Shown here: one piece after another, positions 1-8,785 of the stretch
How the letters are laid out: every line of letters begins with the position of its first letter
How positions within the stretch are numbered: the stretch's first letter is position 1
Assembly (NCBI GenBank): GCA_039198065.1
Contig: JBCCTU010000010.1
Coordinates: 97,459 to 161,458, forward strand
DNA: 64,000 bases
Direction: 5' to 3'
From: CALHVX01 sp039198065
GTDB taxonomy: Bacteria > Pseudomonadota > Gammaproteobacteria > Pseudomonadales > Azotimanducaceae
Notes under the pieces: generated by a model
The model's input: only the letters and a program-made list of their open reading frames with translations
Databases searched by the model: none
Told to the model about the DNA's origin: nothing
Program-made: the position numbers and the translations under genes

Positions 1-1
1 C

Positions 2-283
2 GCCCGCGCGGTGAGCGTTGCCCACGGCTTGTTTGATACGGGCCAGGTCCCGCAGGGCCGCTTTCAGATTGCGGGCTATGCCGACACGAAACCCATCGTC
101 TCTAACAGCACCGGTGCCGGCCGCGCGCGCAATCGGCGCGTCGAGGTGATCATCAACCAGGGGCTGACCGATGAAGTGAAGGAGCAGCTTGAAGTGTTGC
201 GCGGGGAAGATCCAACGGCCTACGAGCAGGTCCGGCGGGAACTGATTCGTCGCTTTGAGCTGTCGCCGGACGAGGTGTTTTGA
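2..283 (+). CDS. MotB/OmpA-family protein, C-terminal part (5' end outside window)
   Basis: The reading frame is open from base 2 and ends at TGA 281-283, so only the last ~93 residues are present. They carry the end of the OmpA/MotB peptidoglycan-binding fold: RAVSVAHGL, then GYADTKPIVSN, then the hallmark GRARNRRVEVII. An acidic helical tail of about 40 residues follows. This domain anchors flagellar stators (MotB/PomB) or outer-membrane proteins to peptidoglycan in the periplasm. SVAHGL and NRRVEVII look more like MotB than a classical OmpA porin, but the N-terminal membrane segment that would decide this lies upstream of the window. The gene converges on the GAF gene with a 16-bp gap. Family confident, MotB assignment moderate. 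Confidence 0.8.
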   Translation, partial: ARAVSVAHGLFDTGQVPQGRFQIAGYADTKPIVSNSTGAGRARNRRVEVIINQGLTDEVKEQLEVLRGEDPTAYEQVRRELIRRFELSPDEVF

Positions 284-299
284 TTCGCGCTACGTTGCG

Positions 300-1787
300 C
301 TACTGATTGAGCTGTTTCTCGGCGCAGCTCGGGCAGATGCCGTGGGTCGTGTAGATGATCCGCTGAAGAAACTCGTAGGCTGACATCCACTTTGCTTCAC
401 CCCCGACGTCTGCCTGCACCGCCTGACACCAGGCACAGGCCGTCACGTGGCGCCGGCTGCCGTTGTGCCGCAGGGTGAAGTCTCGATGTTTGAGGCGATG
501 GCTGATGATGTCCGCCAACACCTGGAGCATGCTGCGCTTGGGCTTGTCGAGCTTGTGCTCGCGGGTATCGAACACGGAGAGCGCGCCGATAATCTGACCG
601 TCCGGCAGCGCGATGGGTAACCCGTAGTAATACTTGAGCTCCGGTGCTTCCCGAAACAGCACCGCACTCTGAGCCCAGCGTTCGTCCTCACTGCGGAGCC
701 ATTCGCACTCGACGCCGGAGCGGGCGGTTTCGTGGCTGAACGCGTGGGCGCGGGCTCGCCAGTGTTCTTCGGCGCCAAAATCAGACGCCAGTTGCTGATC
801 CTCGGCGTTCACGAGCGAAACCATGGCCACGGGTACGCGGCAGTACACGGCCGCGTTGCGAACCAGGTTGGAAAACTCCGTGCTGATTCGATCTTCCATG
901 TCCGCCATGGCGCGAACGCCCTTAGACGGGCTGTCGTCGTCGTCAAGGGCAGCGGTGTCGAATTCGACGGCGCTCAGAGCCTGTTGAGGATCAAAGATTT
1001 GAGTTGATGCGGTGGTCGCTGCTTGGGTCACCGGTGCCGGAGTGCTCTGGGGCAGGCTTGTGGGTACCGGTGGTTCGCTCGAAACCGCCGGTCGCACCGG
1101 TTCCGGCCGGCCCGTTTGGGCTGCGTTGTGGCGCGCAAGCCAGCCTTCGAGTTTGGGCTCCCGGCTGAGCAGTCGCACGATGTCGCTGTCAAAGGGTATG
1201 TGGTGTATGTCGGTCCAGGTATGGACGCTGCGCATGTAAGCCAGCAGCGTCGTCAGCCGCTGAAAGCGTTGCGGACCCAGGGCTCGGCGCAGTGCCTGCC
1301 GCAGTGCGAGCTGCGGTTCGCTGTTGATAAACAAGCCAAAGCTGGCTTTGAACAAGGCCCGTTCCATGGGGGAATTCGACTCGGTCCATTGCTGATCCAT
1401 CGGCGGCAGCAGGTTCAACATTTTGATCGCAACGGTCAGTTCTTCCGGCGTAGGTGCCGGCTGCGTGAGCAGCGCCATAACTTCGTTGACCGGGAGCGGT
1501 ACCACCGTGCGTGCGCCGCCCGTGTATCCCTCACCGCTCAAAAACGCGGCATGTCGGAGGGCGCAGTAGGCGCTTTGCGCATAGCGCGACAGCAAAACGA
1601 ACAGCTTGTCTTTAAACAGTGCCGGGAACGGCGCATCGAGATAGGCGTACTCAGCCTGATTGAACCAGTAGGCGGCCGTATCTTCGGAGCTTCGTGCAGG
1701 GTCGAAGACGTTCGGGAAGATGCCAAAGCGGGCGCGTACGCGATCTGCGAAGGCGCCTGTGCTGTGTTCGCTGGGTTGCTCGCTCAC
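300..1787 (-). CDS. GAF-domain signalling protein with AhpD-like N-terminus and C-terminal CxxC pair
   Basis: A 495-residue cytoplasmic protein with a GTG start and GAGGGAAGAG upstream. Residues ~40-205 resemble the AhpD-like alpha-helical module at the front of many bacterial PAS/GAF sensor proteins (AYLDAPFPALFKDKL, then AYCALRHAAFLSG with the C-x3-H signature). A Pro/Ala/Thr-rich linker (~205-290) leads to a GAF domain (~295-435; VPVAMVSLVNAEDQ, YYYGLPIALPDGQ, GALSVFD). The last 45 residues carry CAWC and CPSC, the Cys pairs seen at the end of many response regulators and sensor kinases. No histidine kinase, GGDEF, EAL or DNA-binding output domain is present, so it probably works through a partner. 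It is monocistronic; the ligand is unknown. Confidence 0.8.
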   Translation of the reverse strand: MSEQPSEHSTGAFADRVRARFGIFPNVFDPARSSEDTAAYWFNQAEYAYLDAPFPALFKDKLFVLLSRYAQSAYCALRHAAFLSGEGYTGGARTVVPLPVNEVMALLTQPAPTPEELTVAIKMLNLLPPMDQQWTESNSPMERALFKASFGLFINSEPQLALRQALRRALGPQRFQRLTTLLAYMRSVHTWTDIHHIPFDSDIVRLLSREPKLEGWLARHNAAQTGRPEPVRPAVSSEPPVPTSLPQSTPAPVTQAATTASTQIFDPQQALSAVEFDTAALDDDDSPSKGVRAMADMEDRISTEFSNLVRNAAVYCRVPVAMVSLVNAEDQQLASDFGAEEHWRARAHAFSHETARSGVECEWLRSEDERWAQSAVLFREAPELKYYYGLPIALPDGQIIGALSVFDTREHKLDKPKRSMLQVLADIISHRLKHRDFTLRHNGSRRHVTACAWCQAVQADVGGEAKWMSAYEFLQRIIYTTHGICPSCAEKQLNQ

Positions 1788-1986
1788 GGACAGACTCTTC
1801 CCTCAATCGCACTCTTGGATGTCAAAGGCGCCCTGGCCGCTTGACCCCGACGGTATCCCTTACTCGCCGCGCGGTGTCTACCGTCAAAGCATTGACACTT
1901 TTGCGTCAATCCGCTGTGACACTAGCTCAGATCCGGCGCTTTGCAAGTGAAGCTGGCGTTAACGCATTCGTCAAGCTTCAGCTTAT

Positions 1987-3381
1987 CTACTCCCGCCAGG
2001 GTTTGCTGCGTCGGTACGCACGTAGATGGGACTCGAGCTCCTCGATGAGATCGGTGTCGCTGCCATCCACTTCTTCGGCAGCGAGCGCGAGCGCTTCGCG
2101 TTGGCTGCGGACAGCTGCATCGAACTCACCGGCTTCGGCCTGCGCCGCTGCGAGCGTGTCGAGGTAGCTTGCGTTGCGCGTGAGTGCGACGGCGCGCCGC
2201 GCGAGCGTTACGGCGCGCTCGCCATCGCGAACCGCATCGCTTTTGTGGGTTGCGAGTACCCAGGCGAGTTGATTGAGTGCGTCGGCCGTGTCGTTGTGAG
2301 CAGCCAGCGTCAGCCACTCGAGACCTTGGCGGTGGGCGTTGGCCTCCTTGGTGCCGAGCAGCAGGTGGCCGAGCCGATGCATGGCCGGTACGAGACCGGC
2401 GGTGGCAGCGCGTCGATAGGCAGCCATTGCGGCGTCGAGGTCGGCTTGCGTGCCAATGCCGTGCTGCAGCAGGTGACCCCATTGCAGAGCTGCTGGCGCA
2501 TGGCCGCGAGCGGCGGCGGCGCGGATGAGCTCGGCGGCGCGGGCGGGATCCTTCGGCAGGTCGCTGCCGGTCAGGTAGAGATAGCCCAGGGCAACGCGGG
2601 CGTCGTCGGAGTCGCGGCCTACAGCGTCTTCAAGGAGCGCGATCGCCGCCTTTGGTTGCCGTGTGGGGACTTCATTGCTGCGCAGCAGGGCCGCTTTCGC
2701 GACCATGGCCTGCGCGTTTCCTAGGGCGATGGCGCGGTCGTACCACTCGATCGCGCGGTCCGTATCCGTTGGCTCCGTAAATGGCGTGCGGTAGCTGGTG
2801 GCCAGATGCGCCATGGCGCTTGCCTTTGCCGCGTCGTCCTCGGCTGCAGCGGCCTGCAGCAGCCAACGCCGGGCTTCGTCGACATCCGCTTCGACACCAA
2901 TGCCCTGGAGGTGCGCATACCCGATGTGGAACGCGGCCTGGGTGGAGCCGTTCTCGGCTGCGGGTGCCAGAAAGCTCATGGCCAGTACGGCGTCGGATTC
3001 TATGCCTCGACCGTAGAGATAGATCCGGCCGAGGGCTGTCCGCGCTGCGTCGCTGTCGGGATCGAATTCAAGGGCGCGCGCAAAGTCCTTTCGCGCAGAC
3101 ACCCACAGTTGTTCATTGGCAAAGGTTTCGCCGCGCAGCAGGTAGGCGAAGCTGCGCGCTTCGTCGTTGAGATTCCAGTAGGGCGCCAGCGTGTTGAGGT
3201 AGCTGCGCGCCAGGGAGAACTCGCCGCGCTGCGCGGCTTGCGTTGCCGAGCGCATGAACGTGCTCGCGTCGAAGGCACCATGGGCTCCCATGGCCGCCGT
3301 GACCGCGAGGGTCGCGACGGCACGTCTCACGGGAGGAAGTGACAGTGTAAGCAACGAAGTAGGTAAAGGCGCGCGGGGCAT
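1987..3381 (-). CDS. Exported Sel1-like/TPR repeat protein
   Basis: 464 residues starting at ATG. The N-terminus has a positive and hydrophobic stretch ending near AMGAHGAFD that reads as a signal peptide, so a periplasmic location is likely. The body is alpha-helical repeats: a TPR-like pair (SARKDFARALEFDPDSDAA), then several Sel1-like repeats with GxAxAxxxxGxxxxxG spacing (AAENGSTQAAFHIGYAHLQG, AAARGHAPAALQWGHLLQHG, AATAGLVPAMHRLGHLLLG), and a final TPR near AVALTRNASYLDTLAAAQAEAG. Such proteins are scaffolds for protein-protein contacts. No enzymatic motif is present and the partner is unknown. The C-terminal TPR resembles the tail of the DnaJ-like protein at 16079-17338 (RNASYLDTLAAAQAEAGEFDAAVRSQ versus PNEAAFIDTLAAAYAARGDF, given in part), a shared domain rather than evidence of a shared role. 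Confidence 0.75.
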   Translation of the reverse strand: MPRAPLPTSLLTLSLPPVRRAVATLAVTAAMGAHGAFDASTFMRSATQAAQRGEFSLARSYLNTLAPYWNLNDEARSFAYLLRGETFANEQLWVSARKDFARALEFDPDSDAARTALGRIYLYGRGIESDAVLAMSFLAPAAENGSTQAAFHIGYAHLQGIGVEADVDEARRWLLQAAAAEDDAAKASAMAHLATSYRTPFTEPTDTDRAIEWYDRAIALGNAQAMVAKAALLRSNEVPTRQPKAAIALLEDAVGRDSDDARVALGYLYLTGSDLPKDPARAAELIRAAAARGHAPAALQWGHLLQHGIGTQADLDAAMAAYRRAATAGLVPAMHRLGHLLLGTKEANAHRQGLEWLTLAAHNDTADALNQLAWVLATHKSDAVRDGERAVTLARRAVALTRNASYLDTLAAAQAEAGEFDAAVRSQREALALAAEEVDGSDTDLIEELESHLRAYRRSKPWRE

Positions 3382-3560
3382 GGGTTGAGCTGAACGTCCG
3401 CGAAGGGCTTGCTAGCTTAGACCCTCATCGGCCGATTGCTATCCCTCGTGCGGTGCAGCTATCGGCTAACCCGGCAGCACGCGCTCCCGCGTTCTTGCGA
3501 TGCACAGCCCCTGCGCGGGCTGGTCTCATAGCCCGCAGTAACTTGCAGGGTGTCCGCACG

Positions 3561-4127
3561 ATGAGTTCTCTCTTTCGATCCGTAAGCACCTCGCGCCTCA
3601 GCGCGGCGGCCGCGTTCGTTGCCCTTGGCAGTGTGGCGCTCAGCTCCACGGCCGCGCCGCCGGAACCGACCGCGCGGGTTCAGCAAAAACGCGTCATCGC
3701 GCAGGATCGGGTAAGCCGCCAGTTCGTGGCCAAACCGCTAGAACAGCAGGTAGCGGAGCTTACGCGCCGGGTTCAGCAGCTTGAGAATCAGGTCGCCCAG
3801 CTTGAGCAACAACGGAGCGCCACTGGCACCGATAGTCTGAGCGCCCGGTTGGCTGCACTCGAGGCCGTGGTCCGCATCCAGGGCTCGGAAGTCGAAATCG
3901 TATCGCCGTCGAAGCTAACCCTCCGAGGGCCGTCTTCCGTCGCCGTCTCCGCCTCAGGGCCGCTGGCGCTGAGCGGTTCTAACGTTCGGATCGATGCGGG
4001 CGATACCCGGGTGAACGGCGTGCTTCGCGCTCAGCTGGCGAAGGTTGATCAGGTGCTGGCAAAGACCGTTACCGCCGACACGGTGATTGCTAAGAACTAT
4101 ACCCCCGGCTCGGGGAACGTCTGGTGA
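3561..4127 (+). CDS. Small secreted coiled-coil protein of unknown function
   Basis: 188 residues when started at ATG 3561; the frame is open from 3453 but the upstream part has no secretion-like sequence, whereas a signal peptide begins right at 3561 (MSSLFRSVSTSRLSAAAAF, cut near SSTAAPPEP). Mature residues ~45-85 form a heptad coiled coil (LEQQVAELTRRVQQLENQVA). The C-terminal half has short beta-like repeats (VEIVSPSKLTLRG, VAVSASGPLALSG, NVRIDAGDTRVNG) and ends NYTPGSGNVW. A coiled coil followed by short beta repeats recalls trimeric stalk or spike proteins, but no family is recognised. It stands alone upstream of tmRNA and is divergent from the Sel1 gene. Confidence 0.65.
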   Translation: MSSLFRSVSTSRLSAAAAFVALGSVALSSTAAPPEPTARVQQKRVIAQDRVSRQFVAKPLEQQVAELTRRVQQLENQVAQLEQQRSATGTDSLSARLAALEAVVRIQGSEVEIVSPSKLTLRGPSSVAVSASGPLALSGSNVRIDAGDTRVNGVLRAQLAKVDQVLAKTVTADTVIAKNYTPGSGNVW

Positions 4128-4363
4128 CCGGTTCCCACCGAATTCCCTACGAGCCGTGGTCGAACACCTGACGAGCCAGCCTTGCATATTGTCCTACAAT
4201 AGTGAACTTTCCGCCGGCATCTGCTGTCATAACGCTGTGCACGTTCGCGCAGTGCAGGTGGTCCCAGAAACGATTGGACGCCGTGCTAAACTGCTCGATC
4301 GGTCGTGCGGAAACACGCGTAGCGTTGGGTGGAACCAACGGGTTTCCGCGCTCGGCACCTCCT

Positions 4364-4719
4364 GGGGGCGACATGGCTTCGACGAGGGTGGCAGAGCTTG
4401 CGGTGCATGCCGAGAGGGTAGTGACTCTCGTTAAACAATCGCTGTAACTTTATAGTTGCCAACGACGAAAACTACGCACTAGCGGCCTAAAAACCCCGCT
4501 TACGTCGATGATTCGTGCCTGTTAGGAGAAATCGACGGCAAAGTTAACAGGATCGCGTGGAGGTCTCGCCCGGGGCTGAAGCGTTAGACCTAATCGGGAT
4601 CGCGAAGCACGGCCTGACTGTCGGCCCGTGTGGAGCTAAATCAATAGACAGAGCCTAAGCATGTAGAGCCAATAGCCGAGCGCCAGCGGACGCGGGTTCA
4701 ACTCCCGCCGCCTCCACCA
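4364..4719 (+). ncRNA. ssrA: tmRNA (transfer-messenger RNA)
   Basis: A complete one-piece tmRNA of 356 nt. The 5' end GGGGGCG (4364-4370) pairs with CGCCTCC (4709-4715), followed by an encoded ACCA (4716-4719). The third pair is G:U, the alanine identity element recognised by AlaRS. The T arm is GCGGG-TTCAACT-CCCGC (4692-4708), and the 5' domain carries the conserved ATGGCTTCGACG. The internal reading frame (4458-4490) encodes ANDENYALAA and stop, identical to the E. coli tag. With SmpB and EF-Tu this RNA rescues stalled ribosomes and tags the nascent peptide for ClpXP. smpB is not adjacent here. A -10-like TACAAT lies at 4195-4200, but no convincing -35 partner was found. Confidence 0.98.
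4458..4490 (+). other. tmRNA tag-peptide reading frame
   Basis: Resume codon GCC at 4458-4460, then codons for N-D-E-N-Y-A-L-A-A and TAA at 4488-4490. The terminal Leu-Ala-Ala is the ClpX-recognised degron. The run upstream (TTTATAGTT) is the expected A/U-rich sequence before the resume codon. Confidence 0.97.
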
Positions 4720-4729
4720 ACAAACCAAG

Positions 4730-4751
4730 CGGCCCCTCTGGGGCCGTTTTT
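4730..4751 (+). terminator. Rho-independent terminator of ssrA
   Basis: CGGCCCC-TCT-GGGGCCG (4730-4746) forms a perfect 7-bp GC stem with a 3-nt loop, followed at once by TTTTTG and further T-rich sequence. It starts 11 nt after the tmRNA CCA end. Confidence 0.9.
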
Positions 4752-5499
4752 GTTTGTTCGCGGCGCGAGGTTGAACGCACGGCCGCGGCGGGTCGGGCGC
4801 TCCGCGCCCGACGGGCGAGCAGCGAACGCCCTGCCAAGCGTGAGCGGTGATGCGAGCCCCGGGGGCTTCGCAAGATGAAGCCGTGGCGGCAGGGATGCCA
4901 AGCAAGAACTCCCGTAACTCAACAGCTCCTTACTCAATCGCACGCAAGTAGAGGCCACAAGCTGAAACCGCCAACGGAAGCCTGCCGAAGCTGAAGGCGT
5001 ATTTGTGTTGCCTCAACGCTTAGCACTTCGACCTTGTATGCCGTCGCGTAGTTACCAAAGATCGCCTTACATCGATTGACCAATCCATGCGTCAAACAGT
5101 TGCTACCTCATGGGTAACGCAGCACGTTACCTTTCGATGTACTCGCTCCTTCAGGAGTGACGGTCTCAATGAAGGCTTTTTTCACTGGCACTGGTGCCTA
5201 GTCCCCAGATCCTTAGCTACGGAACTTGTGGCTCCTATGGTTGTCTGACCTTTTGTCACTGGCTTGTTCAACTAGGGAGAACCGTGCTTCCACCTGGGCC
5301 GAACACCGGCGTTGGGGCTCAGCGATGGATGCGCCGTGACAGTCGTTGGCGCCTGCACAGGGCCATTGATCGAGGGATCACCGCGCATCGTGCATCCTTG
5401 CTTCTCATGTTGCAGAGACAGATCAGCACTTCTGACCGAATACGGAATGGCGTCTTGCTCTGATACTGCGGCTTACACGAACGAGATGGAGGCTCTCCT
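4752..5499 (+). other. 748-bp tract with no convincing gene
   Basis: This is the longest gene-free stretch in the window, between the tmRNA terminator and folE. Short open frames on both strands (such as 5194-5463) lack ribosome sites, biased codon use and recognisable domains. It begins GC-rich with a perfect hairpin (4792-4812), then becomes visibly less GC-rich than the rest of the window. A second short hairpin (CTCCT-TC-AGGAG) lies near 5146-5157. The last bases before 5500 contain GGAGG, the folE ribosome site. Since tmRNA 3' ends are common island integration sites, it could be an eroded integration scar, but no second copy of the tmRNA 3' end was seen in the window. Confidence 0.6.
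4792..4812. repeat. Perfect GC-rich hairpin downstream of ssrA
   Basis: GTCGGGCGC (4792-4800), loop TCC, GCGCCCGAC (4804-4812): a perfect 9-bp stem with a 3-nt loop. No T-run follows on either side, so it is not a standard terminator. A REP-like element or RNA structure is possible. No second copy was noticed. Confidence 0.65.
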
Positions 5500-6189
5500 A
5501 TGAGTACTGCTGCTCTAAATTTGTCGAATGCCGCGACTATTGACGCGCACCTCACCCCCGAAGCAATCGTTGTTCGCGATGCGCTCATTGATGCTGGTTT
5601 AGAAACCCCCATGCGAGAGACGGGGCTCAGTCCTCAGCAGAAGTACGAGCGCATCCGTGGGTTAATGAACGACGTTGTACAAACCCTCGGTTTGGACACG
5701 ACTGACGATAGCCTTGCAGAAACACCACATCGCATCGCCAAGATGTATGTGCATGAGATTTTCTCGGGGCTCGATTACCGTTCCTTCCCTAAACTCTCGC
5801 TCATTGAAAACAAGATGGGCGCGGACGAGATGGTCAAGGTGCGTGATATCGACCTAACCAGTACTTGCGAACATCATTTCGTCACGATCGATGGCAAGGC
5901 AAAGGTTGCTTACATTCCTGCGGACCGCATCATCGGGCTCAGTAAGATCAATCGGGTCGTGCAGTTCTTCGCGCAGCGCCCACAGGTTCAGGAGCGTTTA
6001 ACGCGACAGATTCTTGTGGCGTTGCAGGCCTTGCTCGGTACTGAAAACGTCGGCGTGAGCATCGATGCCGTGCACTATTGCGTTAAGTCTCGCGGGATCA
6101 AAGACAGCAACTCGCAAACGAGCACAACGGCGCTGGGTGGTTGCTTCCGCGACAACATCCACACCCGCGCAGAGTTTTTGAATCCGTAA
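5500..6189 (+). CDS. folE: GTP cyclohydrolase I
   Basis: 229 residues. Catalyses GTP to 7,8-dihydroneopterin triphosphate, the first step of tetrahydrofolate synthesis, in the cytoplasm as a homodecamer. The sequence follows E. coli FolE closely: DDSLAETPHRIAKMYV, EIFSGLDY, STCEHHFVTIDGKAKVAYIP (zinc Cys and active-site His), GLSKINRVVQFFAQRPQVQERLT, and SIDAVHYCVKSRGI (second zinc Cys). The N-terminus is some ten residues longer than E. coli's. ATG 5500 has GGAGG upstream. It has no folate-operon neighbours, and the queuosine genes queC/queE, which draw on the same dihydroneopterin triphosphate, lie 44 kb away. The coding sequence looks slightly less GC-rich than its neighbours. Confidence 0.97.
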   Translation: MSTAALNLSNAATIDAHLTPEAIVVRDALIDAGLETPMRETGLSPQQKYERIRGLMNDVVQTLGLDTTDDSLAETPHRIAKMYVHEIFSGLDYRSFPKLSLIENKMGADEMVKVRDIDLTSTCEHHFVTIDGKAKVAYIPADRIIGLSKINRVVQFFAQRPQVQERLTRQILVALQALLGTENVGVSIDAVHYCVKSRGIKDSNSQTSTTALGGCFRDNIHTRAEFLNP

Positions 6190-6289
6190 GCGCTTGTCGA
6201 TTCGCTGTAGCGCGTGCTTGTTGCGCGTTACAGCGCCTGGGCTATCTCGCTTCCCTAGCGGGAGACCGCGCCCAATCACCTGGTGAGAG

Positions 6290-6610
6290 CTAGTCGCTCG
6301 CGGGCAGCTCTACATAAAACCCGGCACCATCCTCCACGGAAATTGGCTGGCAACGATTGAGCTGTCCGCGCTTGCGCGCATCAAGAAGGTGGCGTCCCAC
6401 GGGCAAGAACAGTGTCTCACCGCTGCTCGCTGTTGCTGGGTCGATCCGTACCACCACGCCAACGGTTTTCTTCTGAAGCGGTTCTTTTAGCAATTCATCG
6501 ATCGCTGTTTGCGCGGTCTCGAGCGATGCGCCGCGAAGATCCAACACGCGATCTACTGCGCCGGTTTCACCGACCAGCGCATTCACCTCGTCAGACTCGA
6601 AAAATGGCAC
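6290..6610 (-). CDS. Small conserved-looking protein downstream of the COG0523 GTPase
   Basis: 106 residues from a GTG start with a strong ribosome site (AAGGAG, 6 nt upstream), which makes translation likely. The sequence is acidic and soluble, with no signal peptide, membrane segment or cysteine pair. It has a helix-strand pattern (VLDLRGASLETAQTAIDELL, then VGVVVRIDPA, then FYVELPASD). VLDLRG...A is reminiscent of small MutS-related (Smr)-type openings but the TGxG motif is missing. It lies 50 bp downstream of the COG0523 GTPase in the same direction, so co-transcription is likely. No function assigned. Confidence 0.6.
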   Translation of the reverse strand: MPFFESDEVNALVGETGAVDRVLDLRGASLETAQTAIDELLKEPLQKKTVGVVVRIDPATASSGETLFLPVGRHLLDARKRGQLNRCQPISVEDGAGFYVELPASD

Positions 6611-6660
6611 CTGTTGCTCCTTGATGCGCGCGATTGTTTATTGGGTCTCTTAGGCGCGGG

Positions 6661-7815
<1,155 letters not shown>

Positions 7816-7834
7816 CTTCAGGCGAAGGCGCCGT

Positions 7835-8620
7835 TTACCGCTTGAAGAGTTCATTGAAGAGCGCCTGCATACGCGCCCAGGAATCGGCATCGGCGGCGGC
7901 GTCGTAGGCGATGGGCATACCGAACTTCTCCGCGTTGGCGTCTGCCTCTTTGCTTGTGAAGCTGTGCTTGACCCCCGGGTAGGACACGAACTGCCATTCG
8001 GCACCCGCCGTTGCCATTTCGGCCGCGAACGCGCCGATCTGCTCGGGGGGAATGAAGGTGTCACCGCCGCCATGGAGCACCAATACCCGAGCGGCGACAG
8101 CGCCCGGCTCTGCGGTGATCGGTGAGGTCAGGGAGCCGTGAAAACTGACGACGCCGTTCAGGTCGAGGCCGCTGCGCGCGGCGTTGAGCACAACGCCGCC
8201 ACCAAAGCAGTAGCCGATGGCTGCCGTTGCATCGGGGTCCGTGGTCTCGTGCGCTTTCAGTAAATCAAGCGCGGCCGTGAAGCGTGCGGCGCCGTGGTCG
8301 GCGAGCTGCATGACTTTGCCCGCAAAGGCGCCGGCTTCCTTTGGGTGTTGGGCCTGATCACCGTTGCCATACATGTCGATGGCAAACGCCGTGTAGCCAA
8401 GGGCCGCCAGCTGTCGGGCGCGGTCGCGCACGTACTCGTTGTGGCCCCACCACTCATGCACGACGATGATGCCCGGGCGCTGGCCTTTGATGCTCGGGTC
8501 CCAGGCCATGAATCCCGTAAAGCTGGTTTCGCCCTCGGTATAGGTGACGGTTTTCTCTTCGATTGCCGCCTGCAAGCCGAGTGTGGGGGTCAGCAGGGCA
8601 AAAAACAGCAGGATCCGCAT
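7835..8620 (-). CDS. Periplasmic dienelactone hydrolase family protein
   Basis: 261 residues. The N-terminus MRILLFFALLTPTLGLQA is a signal peptide, so export is expected. An alpha/beta hydrolase of the dienelactone hydrolase family: VVHEWWGHN, then GYCFGGG with nucleophile Cys138, GGGDTFIPPE with Asp187, and VKHSFTSKEAD with His219. Cys in place of Ser as nucleophile is typical of the family. The usual reaction is lactone hydrolysis (dienelactone to maleylacetate), but exported members often have unknown esterase substrates. TGGAG sits 6 nt before ATG 8620. The COG0523 GTPase gene follows 19 bp downstream, perhaps as a small operon. Confidence 0.88.
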   Translation of the reverse strand: MRILLFFALLTPTLGLQAAIEEKTVTYTEGETSFTGFMAWDPSIKGQRPGIIVVHEWWGHNEYVRDRARQLAALGYTAFAIDMYGNGDQAQHPKEAGAFAGKVMQLADHGAARFTAALDLLKAHETTDPDATAAIGYCFGGGVVLNAARSGLDLNGVVSFHGSLTSPITAEPGAVAARVLVLHGGGDTFIPPEQIGAFAAEMATAGAEWQFVSYPGVKHSFTSKEADANAEKFGMPIAYDAAADADSWARMQALFNELFKR

Positions 8621-8677
8621 GCGCGCTCCAGATAGGTCTCTCAGTTATCCGAGACTCTAACATCAGGAGCTCAACGG

Positions 8678-8753
8678 TGAGGCGTCACCGGTGCCCGCGA
8701 TGCCTCCGCAAGCGATGCGATCAGCTCGCCGGTTGACGCCAACGTGAGGCGTC
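8678..8753. repeat. Pair of direct repeats upstream of the dienelactone-hydrolase gene
   Basis: TGAGGCGTC occurs at 8678-8686 and 8745-8753, each preceded by CAACG or CAACGG, 67 bp apart. The second copy is also the right arm of an inverted repeat GACGCC-N7-GGCGTC (8735-8753). They lie in the intergenic region feeding the minus-strand gene that starts at 8620. An operator role is possible; chance is not excluded. Confidence 0.4.
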
Positions 8754-8785
8754 GGACCACGGTGTCTTGCGTCCTGAGACTCGGG

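Noticed and set aside
1023..1844. 273-codon plus-strand open frame opposite the GAF gene
   Set aside because: It mirrors a well-supported gene on the other strand, has no recognisable domain and no ribosome site. Long antisense frames are expected in GC-rich DNA.
1893..1912. ATTGAC-N8-GTCAAT inverted repeat with TTGACA-like hexamers
   Set aside because: Arms are only 6 bp and neither strand has a -10 at a suitable distance, so it was not listed as a promoter or operator.
4692..4719. Attachment-site duplicate of the tmRNA 3' end
   Set aside because: No second copy of GCGGGTTCAACTCCCGC was found in the window, and no integrase gene is present.
4636..4905. Minus-strand frames across the tmRNA 3' end
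   Set aside because: They overlap the tmRNA acceptor and terminator; such false proteins are a known artefact at RNA genes.
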